Source of the DNA: Staphylococcus schweitzeri | GTDB taxonomy: Bacteria; Bacillota; Bacilli; Staphylococcales; Staphylococcaceae | Length of the DNA stretch: 43,677 nucleotides | Assembly (NCBI RefSeq): GCF_002902405.1 | Contig: NZ_PPQS01000048.1 | Span: 107,786-151,462 of the forward strand | Reading direction: 5' to 3' | In this document: positions 40,507 through 43,677 of the stretch, one piece after another | How the letters are laid out: each line of letters starts with the position of its first letter | Numbering within the stretch: the first letter of the stretch is position 1 | Position numbers and translations under genes: made by a program | Notes under the pieces: model-generated | Told to the model about the DNA's origin: nothing | Seen by the model: only the letters and a program-made list of their open reading frames with translations | The model's database searches: none

Positions 40507-41067
40507 CTACTCTTTACCTACAATTTGATTAATAAAGTAAGCAGTTACTCTATAATCATCAGTTAATTCTGGATGGAATGAGACACCTAAATATTTGCCT
40601 TGTTGTACAGCGACAATTTTATCATTAACTTTACATAAGATATCAACATCTTGCCCTACTTTTTCAATATGAGGTGCCCTTATAAAAACACCCTCAATAT
40701 CAGTAGCAATACCTTTAATATCTAATTCTGTTTCAAAACTGTCAACTTGTCTACCAAATGAATTACGTTGAACTGTAATATTCAATTTATTAAGATATCC
40801 TTCTTCACCGATAATATCTTGAGCAAGTACAATTAAACCTGCACACGTGCCAAACATCGGCAATGAAGAATTTTGTAACGCCTTTTTAAAACCATATAAA
40901 TTCATTAAGCGACGTAATGTAGTTGATTCACCACCAGGCAATATCAAACCATCTATATCTTGTAATTGTTCTACTTTTTTTACCGCCACACCTTCGTGAC
41001 CACTTAATTCAATATGTCGAATATGTTCACGAACTGCACCTTGTAATGCTAATACACCTATTTTCAT
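40507..41067 (-). CDS. pdxT: Pyridoxal 5'-phosphate synthase glutaminase subunit PdxT
   Basis: This 186-residue class I glutamine amidotransferase makes ammonia for PdxS. The nucleophile is C75 in [12 protein letters not shown]165 and E167 in SFHPELT complete the triad. The oxyanion strand is LILPGGEST (41-49). It starts three bases after pdxS, and twelve copies of each subunit form the synthase in this family. Confidence 0.97.
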   Translation of the reverse strand: MKIGVLALQGAVREHIRHIELSGHEGVAVKKVEQLQDIDGLILPGGESTTLRRLMNLYGFKKALQNSSLPMFGTCAGLIVLAQDIIGEEGYLNKLNITVQRNSFGRQVDSFETELDIKGIATDIEGVFIRAPHIEKVGQDVDILCKVNDKIVAVQQGKYLGVSFHPELTDDYRVTAYFINQIVGKE

Positions 41068-41070
41068 ATC

Positions 41071-41958
41071 TTACCAACCACGCTCTTGCATACGTTCTTC
41101 TAAAGATAATTGGTTTATATCTAGACCTTTCATAGCAGTACCTAATTCACTTGCTAATCTACCAATTAATTCATAATCTTGATAATGTGTTGTTGCTTGA
41201 ACAATTGCTTTTGCGAATTTTTCTGGATCTTCAGATTTGAAAATACCTGATCCTACGAATACACCATCGGCACCTAGTTCCATCATTAATGCTGCATCTT
41301 GAGGTGTCGCAACACCACCTGCTGCAAAATTAACAACTGGTAAACGACCATTGTCTTTAATTTGCTTTAAAATTTCATAAGGAGCTCCGATATCTTTTGC
41401 AAAAGTCATAATTTCATCATCGTTCATAACAGTTAATCGACTTACTTCTGAATTTACTTGTCTCATATGTCTTACAGCTTCGACAATATTACCTGTACCA
41501 GGTTCACCTTTAGTACGTAACATAGCTGCACCTTCACCAATTCTACGCGCTGCCTCACCTAAATTACGGCAACCACATACAAATGGTACTGTAAATTGAT
41601 CTTTTCTTAAATGATACTCTTCATCGGCAGGAGTCAAAACTTCTGATTCATCAATGTAGTCTACACCCATCGCTTCTAAGACTCTTGCTTCCGTAATATG
41701 TCCAATACGTGCTTTTGCCATAACTGGGATAGAAACTGCATTCATAACTTCTTCTACAATTTTAGGGTTTGCCATACGTGCAACACCACCAGCTGCTCTG
41801 ATATCCGAAGGTACACGTTCTAATGCCATTACTGCTACTGCACCAGCTTCTTCCGCTATTCTTGCTTGTTCAGCATTGACAACGTCCATAATAACGCCGC
41901 CTTTTTGCATTTCTGCCATACCTCTTTTAACTCTATCTGATCCTAAGATTTTACTCAT
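41071..41958 (-). CDS. pdxS: Pyridoxal 5'-phosphate synthase subunit PdxS
   Basis: This 295-residue (beta/alpha)8 enzyme makes pyridoxal phosphate from ribose 5-phosphate, glyceraldehyde 3-phosphate and ammonia. The catalytic lysine is K82 in [10 protein letters not shown], with D25 in GVIMDVVN. The C-terminal phosphate-binding segment [20 protein letters not shown] is intact. The start is the ATG at 41958 (MSKILGSD) with AAAGGGG upstream; twelve in-frame codons before it are unsupported. It diverges from its regulator gene. Confidence 0.98.
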   Translation of the reverse strand: MSKILGSDRVKRGMAEMQKGGVIMDVVNAEQARIAEEAGAVAVMALERVPSDIRAAGGVARMANPKIVEEVMNAVSIPVMAKARIGHITEARVLEAMGVDYIDESEVLTPADEEYHLRKDQFTVPFVCGCRNLGEAARRIGEGAAMLRTKGEPGTGNIVEAVRHMRQVNSEVSRLTVMNDDEIMTFAKDIGAPYEILKQIKDNGRLPVVNFAAGGVATPQDAALMMELGADGVFVGSGIFKSEDPEKFAKAIVQATTHYQDYELIGRLASELGTAMKGLDINQLSLEERMQERGW

Positions 41959-41988
41959 TATAAAATAACCCCTTTTCAATTTGATTAA

Positions 41989-42036
41989 GTTCATTGTAAA
42001 ATATAAACTGATATTTAAAAAGGTTCAAAATAAGAT
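41989..42036. promoter_or_regulatory. Direct repeat in the pdxS-pdxR intergenic region, candidate PdxR operator
   Basis: GTTCATTGTAAAAT (41989-42002) and GTTCAAAATAAGAT (42023-42036) share GTTCAnnnTAAnAT and stand 34 bases apart, about three helical turns. They bracket the -10 and -35 of pdxS. MocR-type PdxR proteins usually bind direct repeats. The assignment rests on position and pattern only. Confidence 0.45.
42000..42028 (-). promoter_or_regulatory. Predicted sigma-A promoter of pdxST
   Basis: On the minus strand TTGAAC (42023-42028) and TATATT (42000-42005) are 17 bases apart. They lie about 42 bases upstream of the pdxS start codon. Confidence 0.8.
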
Positions 42037-42059
42037 GAATTTAGGGGGTCAGTTTTTTA

Positions 42060-43430
42060 TTGAAAAATACTTTATATCACCAGCTTTACGAAAAATTAAA
42101 AAAACAAATTATTGAAGGTCAATTTAAAAAAGATGATAAATTTTATTCTAAAAGACAATTGAGTAAACATTTATCAATCAGTCAAACTACTGTAGAGCAT
42201 GCATACCAACTTCTATTAGATGAAGGCTATATATATTCAAAACCACGTTCTGGCTATTATGTGTCAGAAATTGAATCTTTATCAATTTTACATACACATG
42301 CTACACCAGTGCTAGATGATATATTAACACCCCAAAGAGATAATGAAACATATCAATTTGCCTTTAATTTAGATGAAATTGACACGAAGCATTTTCCAAT
42401 AGATTTATTTAGAAAATATTCTAAAGAATTATATGATCAAGATTATTTAAATATGTTACTTAGAGGACATAATCAAGGAGAATTTCAATTAAGGTTTCAA
42501 CTTGCACATTATTTATTCAATAATCGTGGTGTTATTTGCAATCCTGACCAAATTATCATAGGTTCTTCAACTGAACAATTAGTAAATTTGCTAGTAGATT
42601 TACTTTCAAGTTCAACATTTATTATTGAGAAACCTAGCTATCCACCTATTAAACACATTTTAGATAAAAAAAATGTAACTTATGATCAAATTAAGGTAGA
42701 ACATAATGGTATAAACGTAGATGAAGTAATCAAATCCAAAAAAAATCTAGTATATATTACACCTTCACATCAATTTCCTACAGGTTATGTAATGGACTTA
42801 AAAAAGAGAATCCAATTAATTCAATGGGCTAAAGAAAAAGAAGAACGTTATATTATAGAAGATGATTATGATTCTGAATTTAGATATTTTGGTAAGCCTA
42901 TACCATCAATTCAAGGACTATATTCAAGAGATAAAGTCATTTATATAAGTACATTCTCAAAGTCAATTTTTCCAAGTTGTCGTGTAGCATATATGGTATT
43001 GCCTACTACATTATTGGAAAAATATCATTTACAAAATCACATTGAAGGTAATACTGTACCCGTTCATATTCAAAATCTTATTGCAAAATTTATGTCTACA
43101 GGTAGTTTCGAAAGACATTTAAATAAAATGAGAAGAATATATCGAAGAAAAATTGCGTATATTATACAGAGATTAAAGCCTTACGAAAATCAAATTGATA
43201 TACAAGGTGCTGAAACAGGTATGCATTTTACCATTACGGTATTGAATGGCTTATCATTACAAGAATGCATTAATAGAGCAAAATCAATGAATTTAAAGTT
43301 ACAAGCTTATGATTTTGATGATGATTTAAAACAAAATAGATCACCAAAATTTATCCTAGGATTTGGTGGAATAGATGATGATGACTTAAAATCACATGTC
43401 GATGTACTTATAAAATCATTAATTATATAG
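42060..43430 (+). CDS. pdxR: MocR/GntR-type PLP-dependent transcription regulator PdxR
   Basis: This 456-residue protein fuses an N-terminal GntR winged helix (LYEKLKKQIIEGQFKKDDKF, about 9-28, and the recognition helix SQTTVEHAYQLLLDEGY) to a fold-type I aminotransferase-like domain. IIEDDYDSEFRY and the Schiff-base lysine in YISTFSKSIFPSCRVAYM are visible. PdxR proteins sense PLP and activate pdxST; the divergent arrangement here fits. The start is a TTG at 42060, ten bases after GGGGGT. Confidence 0.93.
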   Translation: MKNTLYHQLYEKLKKQIIEGQFKKDDKFYSKRQLSKHLSISQTTVEHAYQLLLDEGYIYSKPRSGYYVSEIESLSILHTHATPVLDDILTPQRDNETYQFAFNLDEIDTKHFPIDLFRKYSKELYDQDYLNMLLRGHNQGEFQLRFQLAHYLFNNRGVICNPDQIIIGSSTEQLVNLLVDLLSSSTFIIEKPSYPPIKHILDKKNVTYDQIKVEHNGINVDEVIKSKKNLVYITPSHQFPTGYVMDLKKRIQLIQWAKEKEERYIIEDDYDSEFRYFGKPIPSIQGLYSRDKVIYISTFSKSIFPSCRVAYMVLPTTLLEKYHLQNHIEGNTVPVHIQNLIAKFMSTGSFERHLNKMRRIYRRKIAYIIQRLKPYENQIDIQGAETGMHFTITVLNGLSLQECINRAKSMNLKLQAYDFDDDLKQNRSPKFILGFGGIDDDDLKSHVDVLIKSLII

Positions 43431-43461
43431 TAACACTTCTTTGACAAAAGTTAGTGTTACT
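43429..43461 (+). terminator. Possible terminator of pdxR
   Basis: AGTAACACT (43429-43437) pairs perfectly with AGTGTTACT (43453-43461) directly at the pdxR stop codon. No T-run follows, so its action as a terminator is uncertain. Confidence 0.5.
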
Positions 43462-43546
43462 TATGCAATAGCTTGTCTATTGTATAATAATTAATTGCCT
43501 TTTTGTATTTCAATTTAAAATATATTAGACATAAAAACTAAAAAAC

Positions 43547-43586
43547 AGTAGGAAGATGATTTATGATTAAAAACTATCTTCCTGCT
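43547..43586. terminator. Terminator, probably for a minus-strand unit entering from the right edge
   Basis: AGTAGGAAGAT (43547-43557) pairs with ATCTTCCTGCT (43576-43586) over 11 bp with one G-U pair. On the minus strand six T follow after one base, which is ideal; on the plus strand TTTTTT comes six bases later. It implies a minus-strand transcription unit beyond 43677. The rest of the right edge holds nothing that I can support. Confidence 0.75.
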
Positions 43587-43677
43587 ATTCACTTTTTTAT
43601 AATACTTGATATTGTATGTCTTCGTTGTAAATGTCAATATAAAAATGTACATAAATGATTGTATAAGAATGTACAAA

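Noticed and set aside
1..43677. An undescribed multi-gene system (defence, toxin, mobile element)
   Set aside because: Every protein gene belongs to a well-known housekeeping or metabolic family in conserved order. There is no cluster of unknown proteins, transposase, integrase or composition break that would support such a system.

Overview
The window is a low-GC Firmicutes chromosome segment that I recognise as Staphylococcus, from the Staphylococcus aureus complex. The signs are the ctsR-mcsA-mcsB-clpC to tuf gene order, the cryptic sigH, a STAR repeat array, and near-identity to remembered S. aureus proteins. Several proteins (EF-Tu, the L7Ae-like protein, the threonine dehydrogenase) seem to differ at a few residues from the S. 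aureus versions I remember. A sister lineage such as S. argenteus or S. schweitzeri, or a divergent S. aureus, is therefore possible. I could not test this.

Almost all genes lie on the minus strand, so the biological order runs from right to left. From the right edge: the MocR-type regulator pdxR (+) diverges from pdxS-pdxT (pyridoxal phosphate synthesis). The nucleoside transporter nupC (+) diverges from the CtsR stress operon ctsR-mcsA-mcsB-clpC. Then come radA and yacL, gltX, and a cysteine T-box operon cysE-cysS-mrnC-rlmB-yacP. sigH, rpmG-secE-nusG, rplK-rplA, rplJ-rplL, a methyltransferase gene, rpoB-rpoC and L7Ae-like-rpsL-rpsG-fusA-tuf follow. This is the classic transcription/translation supercluster of Firmicutes, with a separate leader or promoter for most blocks.

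Left of tuf the character changes. A gene-free 680-base stretch holds a 90-bp dispersed repeat, a STAR array with 60-bp period and a row of stem-loops. Beyond it is a metabolic group: an M20 amidohydrolase (+), kbl, hchA, an FGGY ribulokinase and an SDR protein that I read as L-threonine 3-dehydrogenase. That enzyme and Kbl would together convert threonine to glycine and acetyl-CoA. The kinase and the dehydrogenase both have catabolite-repression-like (cre) sites upstream.

The protein genes are all intact and of familiar families. I see no phage, transposase, CRISPR array, rRNA, tRNA or unknown protein system. The less-explained content is in the RNA and intergenic sequence: a cloverleaf-like leader before rplK, mutually exclusive hairpins before rplJ, an inverted repeat over the sigH ribosome binding site, and the two-copy repeat whose differences keep RNA pairing on the minus strand only. 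Coordinates of start codons have been moved to the ribosome-binding-site-supported start where a longer reading frame was open.
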